From: Rhizophagus clarus
Taxonomy: Eukaryota > Glomeromycota > Glomeromycetes > Glomerales > Glomeraceae
Assembly (NCBI GenBank): GCA_015698045.1
Contig: BLAL01000215.1
Span: 1,054,001-1,118,000, forward strand
Length of the DNA stretch: 64,000 bases
Direction: 5' to 3'
In this document: positions 35,795 through 47,585 of the stretch, piece after piece
Layout of the letters: the number at the start of each line of letters is the position of its first letter
Numbering within the stretch: position 1 is the first letter of the stretch
Made by a program: the position numbers and the translations under genes
Notes under the pieces: model-generated
What the model was told of the DNA's origin: nothing
What the model saw: only the letters and a program-made list of their open reading frames with translations
Database searches by the model: none

Positions 35795-36760
35795 ATGATT
35801 TGCGTGAGAATTTTTTCTCTTTTAATTCTGATCCCTCTAGATTTTATCTGTTTATTGCCCATATATATATTAAGCCTGATAATAAATTTTGTGATAACGT
35901 TAATCTGGTATTTTCCTTCAATATATCAATTCTATTCATTTATTTTCACGGAAAAAAAACATGATTTCAGAATAAGAATTTATTTGTTTTTACTTTCACC
36001 TATAATTATTATTTTATATATTCCATTTTCTATAATATATTCTATTGGACATGGCATATTTTTCTTACTTATTAATCCATTAATAATAATTATACAGAGA
36101 TCTGACTATCCACTTTACTCACTTTCTTTAACAGCCGCAACGATATACTTAATTTATGGTCATTTTAATGAAGAATATTTAACAGATTCGCTAGTATTGG
36201 AAAGAATCAGAGAAGTAATACTTTTTATCAAACAGTATTGGTATTTTCATTCCGTCAAAATTTCAGAAAGGATCAAAAATCATGATTCATATATTTGCGA
36301 ATTTATGTTTCTTAAATCAATATGTCTATTAGATACTGTAACAATCATTTCTATTGTAGTTATAATGCTACCATACGTTATATTATTGATAATTGCTTAT
36401 TCCCTAATGTTTAGAGTAAAATTATATTCTTTTACAAATAGTTTATTATCATCATTGTTACATAAGTTCACTCGTCGTAAGATTTATTATTTTATGTTAA
36501 TATTTCTATTTATCTTTATGATATTAGCTTATGTTTTTTTATGTCTTTTTAGTATTTTTTTTGTTTTCGTGATTATATTTAGTATTTTATATAGTCTAAT
36601 CACAAAATCAGTCGACCTTTATAGGAAAAATGGGTTTTATGATGTTATGGATTTGATTTGGGTAATTGTGATTGAACCATTCTTAGAATTCGAAGATTTA
36701 ATTTACATGTGCTGTGGAATCCAAATAAAGTATAGAGAAGATATGTTAGATATTCTATAA
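35795..36760 (+). CDS. Multi-pass membrane protein of unknown function, paralogue 1
   Basis: A single exon of 321 codons. Long hydrophobic segments at about 5-38, 60-98, 178-205 and 221-258 predict four or more membrane spans, with shorter polar loops between. It belongs with 40539-41582 and 47586-48695: all share FPSIYQFYSFIFTEK-like, RIRIYLFLLSPIIIILYIP, YFHSVKISERI-like and a C-terminal CGIQIKYRE-like motif. Here the RPEYPF motif of the other two has become RSDYPL. I recognise no catalytic residue or named family. It lacks the RPEYPF-adjacent extension and is the shortest of the three. The start follows a 19-A run directly. It is likely in an internal or plasma membrane; function is unknown. 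Confidence 0.8.
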   Translation: MICVRIFSLLILIPLDFICLLPIYILSLIINFVITLIWYFPSIYQFYSFIFTEKKHDFRIRIYLFLLSPIIIILYIPFSIIYSIGHGIFFLLINPLIIIIQRSDYPLYSLSLTAATIYLIYGHFNEEYLTDSLVLERIREVILFIKQYWYFHSVKISERIKNHDSYICEFMFLKSICLLDTVTIISIVVIMLPYVILLIIAYSLMFRVKLYSFTNSLLSSLLHKFTRRKIYYFMLIFLFIFMILAYVFLCLFSIFFVFVIIFSILYSLITKSVDLYRKNGFYDVMDLIWVIVIEPFLEFEDLIYMCCGIQIKYREDMLDIL

Positions 36761-37039
36761 TGTAAATAAAATAAGGCTCTTTTTTTCTTGCATTTAGTAT
36801 TGATTTAATACGTCGTCAAATAATTCTTTTTTTTATTATTATTATTAATTTCAAAATATATAAAAAATTCACGCACATATATACACACAGTAATATGTTT
36901 CTATGAAATACTTCATTATCATAATATTCCTCTTAATAATTAAAAAATAATGATAATGCTTGGGTATCTTACTAAATTTTTTTAAGTAATATTACACCTT
37001 AAATATTACCAGCGTCTTCCTAAATAATACTTTCTGCAT

Positions 37040-37385
37040 TCAGTTGTGCCTTGAAAAACGACCAGAACGCTTTATATCATGCATCGTACCACGTTGTGTA
37101 GCATATTTCATTGTAGAATCAAAAATGAGTTTTTTATTGTCTAACCAAGATTTTAAATCTTCCTTTGATAAACTATAATATTGAGAATACGCAATATGTA
37201 TTTGTTCTACCCAATAATACTTTCCATAAAAGTAATAGGTGTGTGGCACGGTATTAAGGAATTCTTGTGGATAATTTGACCATAATAATTTATACTCGCT
37301 AGAATTTTTTTTTTTTTTCAAAAAAAAAAAGTAAAAAAAAAAAAAATTGTCCGTCGATAAAATTATAAAATGTAACTTTTTTTTC

Positions 37386-37418
<33 letters not shown>

Positions 37419-37851
37419 AAGATAAAACTAAAAAATAAAATGAATCAAATTAAAATAAAATTAATTATATTAAAACTTACTTCACAGTTTTGATCAAAAA
37501 ACATTCTTCACAAATTCTAACTTTAAATTCCCAATAAATTTTGCATGCTTTAATTTGTTTACAAATTTGACAACCACGTTCCATCATTAATAATTCAACA
37601 TATTTTTTTTCGTTCATCCCTTCTGGCGGAGGCATTTCTTCTTTTGGCATAAATTTCAAACGTGATTCTTTCCATATTTGTTGGGTAGAAAAAGAATTTG
37701 GGGCACATAAAAATCCATGAAACTTGCGACAAACTTGAGAAAGGGTAAATAAATCAGCCGGTGGCAAATAAGTACAAAAATTGGCAAAAAGTTCAGGTGG
37801 TAAACTTGCTATAGGTGAGTGTACTTTTGAAATATCTTGTTCGGGTGTCAT
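37040..37851 (-). CDS. F-box protein with Cys-cluster motif, paralogue 2
   Basis: Minus-strand exons 37851-37481 and 37298-37040 join to 630 nt, 209 aa. The donor is a perfect GTAAGT; the 182-nt intron is stuffed with poly-A/T. The F-box spans about residues 14-55 (IASLPPELFANFCTYLPPAD, FTLSQVCRKFHGFL). The Cys cluster reads CQICKQIKACKIYWEFKVRI, CEECF, one Cys fewer than its paralogues at the CC position. The C-terminal block (NYPQEFLNTVPHTYYFYGKY, YWVEQIHIAYSQYYSLSKED) is complete to SGRFSRHN. Probable substrate-recognition subunit of an SCF ubiquitin ligase; the substrate is unknown. A 32-base poly-T (poly-A on the coding strand) lies 25 nt upstream of the ATG. Confidence 0.82.
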
Positions 37852-37873
37852 TTTATTATATTAACTAAAAGAG

Positions 37874-37912
<39 letters not shown>

Positions 37913-38685
37913 GAAAAAAATGAATATGTATAAATGTTTCACTCAATAAAATTTTAATTTAATTAAAATACGGAATAAAGTTTTCCTATGGTGCAATTTC
38001 GGCATTATATACTTTTGTTTATGATCTACACATTACGTAATTTGATTACATAAAAAATCAATCGCTACAGCATTGTCGTCTTGTCATTTTCCAATTTGCT
38101 CGGATTACTTTTTCCGAACGTCCCGAGAAAATCGATCTAATTATAATTGATTTTGGAGCATTGGATTTGCTTTAATTTTTCTAAAATTTTTTCTTTTCTC
38201 TTATTAATAAAATTAGGTTATAATATATTGATAAAATAGTAAAAGTTTTACCCGATTAACTAACTTCTTCGATACCAGTGTCTTTAGAGAAAAATTTCGC
38301 ATAGAAAAATTAGAAAGGGTGAAGTGGAAGTATCGAGAAGATAATGAAAGATCAAGAAAATTATCCTCGGATGACATATATACTCATCGGGGGGTGTAAC
38401 CTTGCGTAAGTTTGTGTAAGCCGTTTGTGTAAGTTTGTGTAAGTTTATAAACTTACGCACGTTATTAAAAAAAAATTCTGGATGACGAAGACAATGATGA
38501 CGACAAAATAAAAGCACTGGATTTGAGCTTCCAATTAGAAAATAAGAATACAATATATCGATTAACCAAAATCATCAACTAATATTTTTATAAACGAGCA
38601 GATTTAAATTATTTGCACTTTTTTTCATTGTAATTGTGTAAAGGATCCGTAAAAAACACATTTATTTTAATCAATATGTAGTGAA
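37852..38685. other. Spacer between F-box 2 and the BTB gene
   Basis: Holds the 32-T run at 37876-37907 and a short GTGTAAGTTT tandem at about 38403-38460. The minus-strand frame at 38284-38553 crosses this repeat and has no motif; it is not called. Confidence 0.5.
38401..38462. repeat. GTGTAAGTTT tandem with inverted end
   Basis: Four to five imperfect copies of TGTGTAAGTTT, followed by the complement AAACTTACGCACG, so the block can fold back on itself. Similar TTACGCAAA/CTACGCAAAC words occur near 6310-6365 and 25905-25955. Confidence 0.6.
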
Positions 38686-40162
38686 TTACCTATTTATGAG
38701 CTGATATACTTCATAATCCTCCATTGAAAAATTATTTTTCGTGTTTCTTATCTTTTTTTCATAAAAGGTTTGTTGACAATAACTCGTACTATAATTTGTT
38801 CTGCTATTTTCTGAATATATCAAAATATCACCGCCAAAAAAAGGGCCGTGTCTTTCAAGGAGTCGATTTAATGCGTAATTAAAATCTTTTACTTTACTTA
38901 AGATTGGATCTTTGTAAAATTCCTGCTTATTCCTAAAAGAAAATATAAAGCTATCCTTAATTTTGCCCCAACCACCAGAAGCTAACCATACTGTTGGATT
39001 ATATCCGCCAATAATTTCTCCGGTTCCTTTTATTTTAATAAAAGTAATAGTGCAAGGTTTATCATCACATAATTCATGAAATCTTTTTGGAGTAAATCCA
39101 TCTCGACTTCCTCTTAATAATAATCGAAATTTATATGGTAAATATAATTCTCTAAATTGAGCAAAATTAATATTAACATCCACTTTATCAATCCATCTTG
39201 AAATTAAAGAAACAATATTTAAATTGACAATAGTTGAATCAATAATTCCATCAATTTTTAAATTTCTAGAAGGTAAGATATTATCATTCGGTTTAACGTC
39301 TGGATCCATATAAGAATTTAATAAATCTTTATAAAGTTGTTGATTTAATAATTTTTTATATGGTCTCACTTTGTGTAAGAATTCTTTAGATGATAAATTA
39401 TAAAATCTGATTGAAGGCAAACAATTTTGTAAAGTAATTTTCATTGATTTGAGCCCATCATCTAACCAAGTGTCTGGATCTTCAACGAGATTTGAATTTT
39501 GTGCAAGACCCCATTTTAATACATGTTCCCAAATTTCAATTTCTTTCATTTGTAAATCATCCCTTTTAATAAGTGAAACCAAAGATTTTTCCGAAATCAT
39601 GTTGAAATCTAGTGATTTAAATGTTTTTTTAGGAAATTGAACCATAAAATTCGTACAAAATTGTTGAAGTTCTAATAAATAATTTGATTGAAAACTTGTT
39701 CGATGAATCAACTCAAAATGTTGTTTCATCCATATTGATTTATTGTTAATCAAATATTCTTGTATATAATCAACTAGGTCTTGGAGTAATAATTCATCCG
39801 CAGCAACCAGAATGTTTAAAACGTTTGTTCGTCCAATGTAATAGTTCCACTATAAATATATCTATATTACAAAAATTTTTATGTAGAAAAAATAAATCAT
39901 GAGAATTTAATTATAAATATAACTTAACTTACTTCAAAACAATATGGAATATTTCTGGTGAGATATTTGGAAATTTAATGCTAGTATTTGATGACAAAAC
40001 TCTTTGTAAATACGGAGAACGGGAACACAAAATGTTTCTATGCGCGTGGAAGATTTTTGTGTTATGATCTTTACCGACATTTATCGTAACATCACAATAT
40101 TCTTTGTTTTCTAATAATTCAGTATAATCCTGACCTAATTTTTGTAAAATTTTTGTTGTCAT
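38686..40162 (-). pseudogene. BTB-BACK-TLDc protein gene with a frameshift in the BTB domain
   Basis: Minus-strand exons 40162-39933 and 39861-38686. Exon 1 encodes the BTB start (DYTELLENKEYCDVTINVG, FHAHRNILCSRSPYLQRVL). Splicing at the natural acceptor continues YIYSGTITLDEQT and then meets a stop. Shifting frame at about 39815-39823 recovers NILVAADELLLQDLVDYIQE, a BACK-like region and the TLDc domain (RLLLRGSRDGFTPKRFHELC, YNPTVWLASGGWGKIKDSF, GPFFGGDILIYSE). The break fits loss of one base where relatives read T-V-L-N. BTB-BACK proteins are Cul3 ligase adaptors; TLDc is linked to oxidative-stress or V-ATPase roles. Unbroken length would be about 468 aa. Everything else is intact, so the lesion is recent, or an assembly error. 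Confidence 0.8.
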
Positions 40163-40538
40163 ATTCACGGCCTTTGAACGAAAGAATTTTTTTTTTTTTT
40201 TTTTTTTAAAAAAAAATAACATGGCGTTAATTTAAATTAATTTAAATAGTTAAAATCTGTATTTATTCCAAATATGTATTAACTACTAACGTCAGTTTAA
40301 TTTGTTATATCAATGACGTCAAGAAAAAGTCAATTAGCCAGTCCGACATGCCGTGATTACCAGACATAAAATCACGTGGGAAACCGTCCTTCAGATCGAC
40401 GTTGCTTCTTTGCAGGATTGGTTACAATTTCATGCATGCAATTTATTTCTGTATTACAAATAATAAAAACTAATACAAAAATCGTAATAATGGCTTTCAG
40501 CAAAATTTTTTCTTTTTTATCATTCTTTAAAAAAAAAA
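40163..40538. promoter_or_regulatory. Divergent promoter region of the BTB gene and membrane protein 2
   Basis: 376 bp between divergent starts. A 21-T run (40187-40207, poly-A on the BTB coding strand) lies 24 nt upstream of the BTB ATG. An 11-A run (40529-40539) abuts the membrane-protein ATG. No defined motif is asserted. Confidence 0.45.
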
Positions 40539-41582
40539 ATGTCCTTAAGAAACTCTATTTCTATCATAATAATAGTTCTTCTAGATTTTATAATTTATCT
40601 ATTACCTGTATGTTTACTGGTTCTGATACCAAATTTTATCATTTCATTAATTTGGTATTTACCTTCAATATATCAACTTTATTCATTCATTTTTACAACG
40701 AAAGAATATGATACGAGAATAAAATTTTATTTATTTATATTATCGCCTATTATAATCATTTTATACATTCCATGTTGTATAATAACGTTTATTGGAGTTA
40801 TAATATTTATTACTTTAATAGATCCAATAGTAACAATTGCACGAAGACCAGAATATCCATTTTATTTAGTATCATCTACAGCAGCAATTGGACGATTGAT
40901 TTATCAATACTTTTACGAGAAAACTTATGATGAGAATTTATTGATAGATTCTTTAATATTTAAACCTATCAAAGAGGCACTAGAATTTTCAAATGATTGT
41001 TGGAATTTTCATTCCTCCAAAATTTTAGAAAAAAATTTTAATATCGGTGTATTATTAATTTTATCCGTACTCATTTTATTTATTTTCGTATTTGATTTGA
41101 TCACAATTTTTGTCGTTTATGCCCTTGTTGTATTATTTTATTTAACAATAGTGGTTTCAATTTTTATTACTGTAAAATATTTTGTCACCCTCTTTGATAT
41201 AACAAAGGAAATATCTAAAAAATCACTTGATAACATATCAACCAATCATAAAAGATGGATTTCTATAACCGTGTTAATTTTTATCCTACCACTTTCATTT
41301 TTAACATGTTTTGGAATGTTTCCTATTATTTTTATTTTTTATTTTGTTTTTTATATATTGTTAAATATTATTGTATTAGCATGTAAAGTAATGTATAAAA
41401 TGACACATTGTAGTTATTATGATATAATGAGTTTCTTTTGGGCTATTATTATCAAACCATTTTTAACTTCGGATTTCTCCATAAGTGCGGAAATGGAATT
41501 ATTCATTTATAATGTTTGTGGGATTAGTATAACATATAGTAAAGAATTAGTTAAAGAAGTGAATAAATATTACATATTTTGA
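40539..41582 (+). CDS. Multi-pass membrane protein of unknown function, paralogue 2
   Basis: A single exon of 347 codons. Hydrophobic segments at about 5-45, 64-98, 170-215 and 240-285 predict four or more spans. Paralogue of the genes at 35795 and 47586: shared IWYLPSIYQLYSFIFTTKEY, FYLFILSPIIIILYIP, ARRPEYPFYLVSSTAA, CWNFHSSKILEK and a final VCGISITYSKE. The middle third is the least conserved. No active-site motif is recognised. It may be a transporter-like or structural membrane protein; nothing in the sequence decides. It is divergent from the frameshifted BTB gene, repeating the arrangement of a minus-strand adaptor gene next to a plus-strand membrane gene seen at 34.7-36.8 kb. Confidence 0.8.
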   Translation: MSLRNSISIIIIVLLDFIIYLLPVCLLVLIPNFIISLIWYLPSIYQLYSFIFTTKEYDTRIKFYLFILSPIIIILYIPCCIITFIGVIIFITLIDPIVTIARRPEYPFYLVSSTAAIGRLIYQYFYEKTYDENLLIDSLIFKPIKEALEFSNDCWNFHSSKILEKNFNIGVLLILSVLILFIFVFDLITIFVVYALVVLFYLTIVVSIFITVKYFVTLFDITKEISKKSLDNISTNHKRWISITVLIFILPLSFLTCFGMFPIIFIFYFVFYILLNIIVLACKVMYKMTHCSYYDIMSFFWAIIIKPFLTSDFSISAEMELFIYNVCGISITYSKELVKEVNKYYIF

Positions 41583-44149
41583 TTCTTGTAATATAGAAAA
41601 ATAGACGTACTGCATATGTAATATATTGTATTACACATTCGTTCATTTATATCATCGAGTGTAAATAAAGCTGTATTATTATTGTAATTATCTTTCTTTC
41701 TTCTTGAAGTATTTGCATCTGAGATTCAAATATTTACTTATTAAAAACATTAAGTTTTATAACTATATAATAGATTTTTTATTATCTATATACAATATTT
41801 GAGAAAAAATACGCACAAAAGAAAGCTATCTTATTTATAAATATTTATAATGGAAAAAAACAATAAGAGATCGGAATAAGTCATTAAAAAGATGTATAAT
41901 AAATAGTAGAAATTTTGAAGAATTAATTTGCAAAATTTTTTGTTATCATAAAAGTAATTGGGAAACCTTTTAAATGTTTAGCTTGCGATTTCTTCATTTG
42001 CTTTTTGAATTGGCACCTTCTTAGTTTGATTTTTTTTCCGTCTAAAACAATTTATTCTATGAATAGTAGTCAATAGATAATAGTATTTGTACGAGTGGAG
42101 CAGGTGAAACTGTTGGTAAAGCTTATATCTGCTGAGGCGTCACTGTAGGTGGAACTTCTGGTGGTATATGTTAGTTTGTATATTCTTATCCGATCCTAGA
42201 AGTTCTCACAATTTTTTCAACAGCTTTCTTCTTGCCCATTAAATGGTTTAAAGTTTTTTATATATTTATAAAAACTTTTATGTAAAATAAAAAATAGTAA
42301 GTTGTAATATGTCGTGAATATTAGATAATGAAAAAAATTATATATGTAAAAAATTTATTTATTTAAAGTATTAAGATATCAAGCAAAAGTAAAAAATTTC
42401 TTTTTTATAAAAAAAAATTTTTTTAAAATAATAATGACTAATATGAATATTTATGTTTTTATAAGTACTGTTCAGAGTATTTTAGTTCTGTCTCTAATAC
42501 TCACTATTAGCTAATTGTAAAGAAATTATAATAATAATAAGCAAGTATATAAAGTTATAACAAACAATTTGAAAAATTTAATTATTCTCACATTCATTGT
42601 ATTGTTTTTGAGAAATTATAAGTGTATTGATATATTGGAAAATTTATATAATCAATGTTTCTATCATCATTTCACTTTAATTTTATAAAATGTGTATGTG
42701 ATATACAAAATGATGAAATTGGACAAAATAATAAAAGAATCAAACCAATCTCCAAGATAACAATCTTCATCCAAGTTTATTTATTACATATTACTAAATT
42801 TAAAATTGCAATAAAATTCTTGAAAAGATGTGTCATTTTTTCATTTGCAAAGTAAGAGCACTTTTTCAAATTCTGCTTTTTTAAATAAGATACTTAAAAA
42901 TATGAACCCAGTATTTTATCAATAATTGATAAATTTTAATTATGATTAATAAATTTTGATTTAATGTTTATTAAGTATTATATATTTAAAGTTTGTGTAT
43001 TATGTAAAAGTAGGATGAAAAATAAAAATTAGCAAGATTCTAACATCTTGAGATATTCGATCGTAATTTGCAAATAAAATATCATTTTTTTAATACAAAT
43101 AATATATGATACATAAGATATATATCTAAACACGAAACATATTAGTAATGATTATTAATCATTAAGCAAGAATTTTTCAAATAATTTTACCTTTCAAACT
43201 ACTATCTGTGATTAGAATTAAAAATGAAATTACATGAGAAATTAATAAAATAAAAAAAAAGAAAAAAATAAAAGAAAAGAGAAAAGTTAAAAGAGGCCAT
43301 TCACTAGGATTGTTCTTCATTTTTTTCCTTCCTCTCCTTTTATTCTCCCCTTTCTCCTTCTTTCATTCTTATTCTCTTGTACAAAAGTTAAAAAGCACCC
43401 ACAAAATAAAGGAATTAAATTCTATAATGAAATGGTTAAAACGTTTAGATTTTTAGTTTTTTTAGGTGGTTCGTTCAATCTGAACGCGACAATTAAGGTG
43501 ATAGTTACAGATAGTTGATAAGTAAATAGGCGTATGAAAATAGTTCTTTGTTATAGATTAAATAAACATATAAAAATAAAGAGTAGACGTGATTGGAATA
43601 TATATTTTATCAAATCAATCACATCATCCCTTTGGCTGGGTAACATAAAGGATTAATGTAGGGACTTTTGATTTATATTTCAGTATTTTATTTTTAGGTT
43701 TATAAAATGGTTGGATTATAAAATTACGACATTTCATTTAACGTTTTGCTATTGGGATTTGTACCAAACCGCTTCCAAACTATTTATTTAATATTATCTT
43801 AATTAATTATAGGAATCGTTTGATTATCAAAATAAACTAATTAATTTTTTGAATTTCGAGCCAAAATTGTCCGTTCTAAAGTTGTCCCATATACTTACTG
43901 TAAACGAAGAAAAATGAAACTATAATATAAAAAATAATTATAATACAAAAAGTCTTTGCGTTGCTGTATTACGTCTCTGTAGTTGCTTATGTATATATTT
44001 AAATATTTGAGCCAAATTATGAGATTTTCGTCACGTGATCAGACTGTGACCTTATGTCATATGCATGATAAATATTATTTTTTTTTAAAAAACTCTTTCC
44101 CCTTTCCTTCATTTTATTAAAAAAACTGCAGTAAAATTTTTATAATATT
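41583..44149. other. AT-rich spacer with one relic
   Basis: 2.6 kb with no intact gene. It contains the relic at 41978-42239, and a CT-rich tract at about 43311-43378 resembling one at about 53955-54060. The 66-codon frame at 42655-42855 has no motif. Confidence 0.5.
41978..42239 (-). pseudogene. Small decayed gene or exon pair, unknown
   Basis: On the minus strand an ATG at 42239 opens MGKKKAVEKIVRTSRIG. After a stop, a Pro-rich run IPPEVPPTVTPQQI and ALPTVSPAPLVQ is legible. After a TTTTAG acceptor at 42042, the last piece reads RKKNQTKKVPIQKANEEIAS before a stop at 41978. These could be exons of a small Lys/Pro-rich protein or one broken gene. No family is recognised. Confidence 0.3.
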
Positions 44150-45535
44150 ATGATGGAGAGCCAAAACTTCTATTCAGTATTAGCAGACAAACAAGAAGAA
44201 GTTACTAAAGACAACTCTGTCCACAACAAAGTACAAGAGATTTTTTTCAACACATTTTCAGCTCTTATAAGTGGAGCGTTAGAAACACTACCATCAGGTT
44301 TTTGCCAAAGGCCCTACGATGACCAAATAGCAATATTAGTTAACACCTTTGGTGAACACGCCCACCCCAAGAACTATCAAAGTCTATCCCAACATTTAGT
44401 GGGCCCTGGTCCCCTAATATTGATACTCCTCGACCTCAGTGAGCAAGCTGCTAAAGAAGCCCTTATACCAGTATATGGCTATTTGGACTGCCTAATGGAC
44501 GAAACATCGACCGTTAGCGAAGACCCTGAAAGTGAAGATCACTCACGTGAAGATATGGATGACATAATAATAGATACCAATCAACAATCTTCTAGGATAA
44601 TACCGGAGGTCCCTCCCAAATCCACACCTGTTATAGCTACATCCTCGATGATGACCACTAAATCTGGTAATGATAAGTCAGGAGAAAAAAACTCGCTATC
44701 TCAGCTCAAAGGAGGAAAGGATCGATCTAATTCAGGCCGACAAAATGTCCCAGAAAATTGAGAAAGTTTTAGTCATGCAAGATATACCTACACACCTCAG
44801 AAATTCAATTAGAGGTGTTACCCTGTATGACATCCCAGCAACATGGTCCCATGAAACACTTCTCACACACCTAACAACATGGGCTCGGTCATAGGAATGT
44901 CTATCAAAAAACAACAGAAGTATTTAACAGTCTGTGTCAAGATTGCATTCAACCAATTCACACTTCAAGCATTCGATGGAGGAAGATGGTGTCATCGGCT
45001 CAACAATCTTGAAGTACGCTGGTTCCCTGGACGGTGGACATTAAAACAAAGGTTAAACCAATCAACATTTTCCGCTAAAGTAGATGGCCTACCAGTATCA
45101 GTAATATCTGATCCTCTACTAGTCCAGGACTACAACAAACGAGATTCTTTTTTTAAGGATCAAGGCATTCGTGCCTACAAATTCCTCAAGCAAGGTGCCG
45201 ATCGAGTTACAATGTTGGGGTTCTTCAAAACTTATGAGGACTTGAAAACAGCTTTAGAATCCCCCTTTGTATACAAATGCATAGAATTTAAATGGTATCG
45301 CTCGAGCGGTCACCCACCAAAGAAAAAGCAGCAAGGTGCTACTTCGTTACAGTCATCTCCAAAACGCACCAGCAGGGATAATGGTGCCCAAGGTTCCAAA
45401 TTGTCTTCGCAGAAGCAGGGTTCACCACGTAAAGTGCTGCGCACCCCAACCTCCTCGAACAAGAAGCAGAAGACAACTAACTCCACTCTCGACAAAGCGG
45501 ACATTGTGAAGCTGGTGTTAGCACTTTTAAATTGA
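44150..45535 (+). pseudogene. Frameshifted ORF1-like (gag-like) protein
   Basis: Three overlapping frames cover one probable ORF of about 460 codons. Frame 1 (44150-44761) begins MMESQNFYSVLADKQEE and is acidic toward its end. Frame 2 (about 44736-44894) includes EKVLVMQDIPTHLRNSIRG and TLYDIPATWSHETLLTHLTT. Frame 3 (from about 44880 to 45535) includes QQKYLTVCVKIAFNQF and ends in a basic, Ser-rich, Lys-rich tail. The middle part reads like an RRM-type fold (beta-strand GVTLYDIP, helix WSHETLLTHL). The change from frame 2 to 3 fits loss of one G in the TGGGCT run near 44880. The change from 1 to 2 lies near 44740-44750; these could be two separate overlapping ORFs. It would be an RNA-binding retroelement protein. 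Confidence 0.6.
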
Positions 45536-46126
45536 TAGTAGTAGATTAGGAGTTTTTATAGTTTATTTGTCATTTTCTCAGTGGTGTAGTGTTTGTAGTT
45601 TACCCCTTTTAATATAGCCTTCTATCCCATGTAGTCGTTTTCCTTTATTAACCATATTCATTTATTTTTTTTATCCTCACCGTTAGCTCAAAGTTAGTCT
45701 TTAGATTAACTTTGCAACTCCCAGGGTCAATATACCATTAATGGCGGGTTGGCCTGGGTTCAGGTAACCAGTCCTGTCTTGGGTAGTGTACATACACTTT
45801 GCTAAGTTTAGATAGTAATTTCTTTTCTGTCTTCAATCTGTAAAGGTATCCCACAACTTGCTTCAGTTAAATAAATAATAATAAATATTATTTTTTTATT
45901 TGTTTGTTTTGTTTTGTGGGCTTTCTTTGTTTGATACGTTGGCTAGGATATAAGGCTATGTCTTTTGTTCTTACAAATGGCAGGCGGCTCTTCGTGTAGG
46001 GGTTTCATTGAATTATTTGTTAGAGTATATTTTTTCGATGTGTCTTAGTGTAGATCATCACCTACTTATTGTAATTTAATGACAATCCTAGCCTTAATAA
46101 AAATAAAAATAAATAAATAAAATATA
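44150..46126 (+). mobile_element. LINE-like retroelement fragment: ORF1 plus A-rich 3' end, no reverse transcriptase
   Basis: A block with distinctly higher GC content and longer codon-biased frames than its surroundings. An ORF1-type coding region (44150-45535) is followed by about 590 bases of untranslated sequence and ends in an A-rich tail, (AATAA/AAATA)n, at 46101-46126, as non-LTR elements do. ORF2 (endonuclease/reverse transcriptase) is absent, so the copy is non-autonomous or internally deleted. I could not define the 5' end or a target-site duplication. Confidence 0.6.
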
Positions 46127-47585
46127 AATATTGTTTTTTTTTGGGATAAGTTAATTAACTTAATAGTGAGAATATATACTGTATATATTTTTAAATCACA
46201 AATAACTTTTTCTCAATATTTTTTTTTACAGATATAATTTTTTAATTGGTTTTTTTTTATTTTATATTTTTTTTTTTCAATACTGTCTCCTAATACCTAA
46301 TTAATAGATTGCACAGATATTTTTCATTATGCTTAACAATATAGAAATGAAATTTTTTTATAATATTGTTCCTTTACATATTGGTACTTATAAAATTTTA
46401 ATATGATTTTGTTTAAGAATGTTATTTTTTTTGTTAGTAGTTTCTTAATATCGCACTATAAAATAATTTTTGTAGGTCTTGTATAGCGAATGTTTTTGGC
46501 AAATAGATGTAAAAAATTTTTTAAATCACTTCCGTCTATTAAAAAGTTTATTGGAAACTCTGTTCAGGATCCGAGCTAGGTCGTTCAGTGTAACTAAATA
46601 AGCCATCACGCACGCATCGTCGCATCGACTCAAGGACGTCTCGGTGTAACCTTTGCATCATTTCTATCAAGTTCTATAATCAATTATGTATATATGTATA
46701 TTCTTCAATTCTGGACTATGAGCGTAATTATCTTTTTTTTCAGAAATTGAAAGTAAAACCGAAATATAGAAACATAAAATAAATGCGCATGTTTATTTTT
46801 TTCTAGATCAAAGACAGAATTTAAATACAAGTTATGCTTTCGTTTTTTTATGCATATGTACCCTTGGTATATCCTTCCCTGCTGGTCTTTGGCATATATA
46901 TATCCACACTTGATCTTTTGATGTATAGTACACTATTCTCGATCTTTGTACTTTTTGTTTTAGCTTTATTTTAACTGAATTGATTGCTTTTGTATTCTTT
47001 TTTTATTATTACCTTATCTTTTAAGATTAAAAAATTAAGCCAATAATATACTGCTATATAAAAGTGATATAAATATACATATATATATATATATATATTG
47101 ATTCATCCTGGAACAATCATGGTACGAAGCAATAGGTGGTTGATAGTTGTATTAATAGAATGATCTAAAAATCACGGTGCAATAGGTTATTATTAATAGG
47201 ATGACTGCCACTTAAATGTTTTAAATATAAAAATTTTGAAGCAAAAATAAATACTACTTTAAAAGTATCAAATAAATGAATTATGCGATTTTTGATTTTT
47301 GAATAAAAAGCTGCAACAACTTACATCATTTAACATATACATAAATGTTATATGCCAAAATTAGTACTCGGTGAACGAACGTCATTCAAAAATTTGATTA
47401 TGGAATTAGATCGACCTCGGGGAATTCCGGGATATTTTGTTTTTTTCATTCCATTTTCTGTTTATGGTTAGGTCATTTATGCACTGGCGGCTGGCGTATG
47501 CATGAGATTCGTAATCTTTAGCTACTTAATTTGACGCCTATAAGTTGTTTTTTGCAAGATTTTTTTCTTCTTCTAGAACGAAAAT
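46127..47585. other. Spacer between the LINE-like copy and membrane protein 3
   Basis: No coding signal seen. It contains a (TA)n tract near 47073-47098 and a more GC-rich patch at 46560-46660 (CACGCACGCATCGTCGCATC) of unknown nature. The last 150 bases before 47586 should hold the promoter; unlike the two paralogues, no A-run abuts the ATG. Confidence 0.5.
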
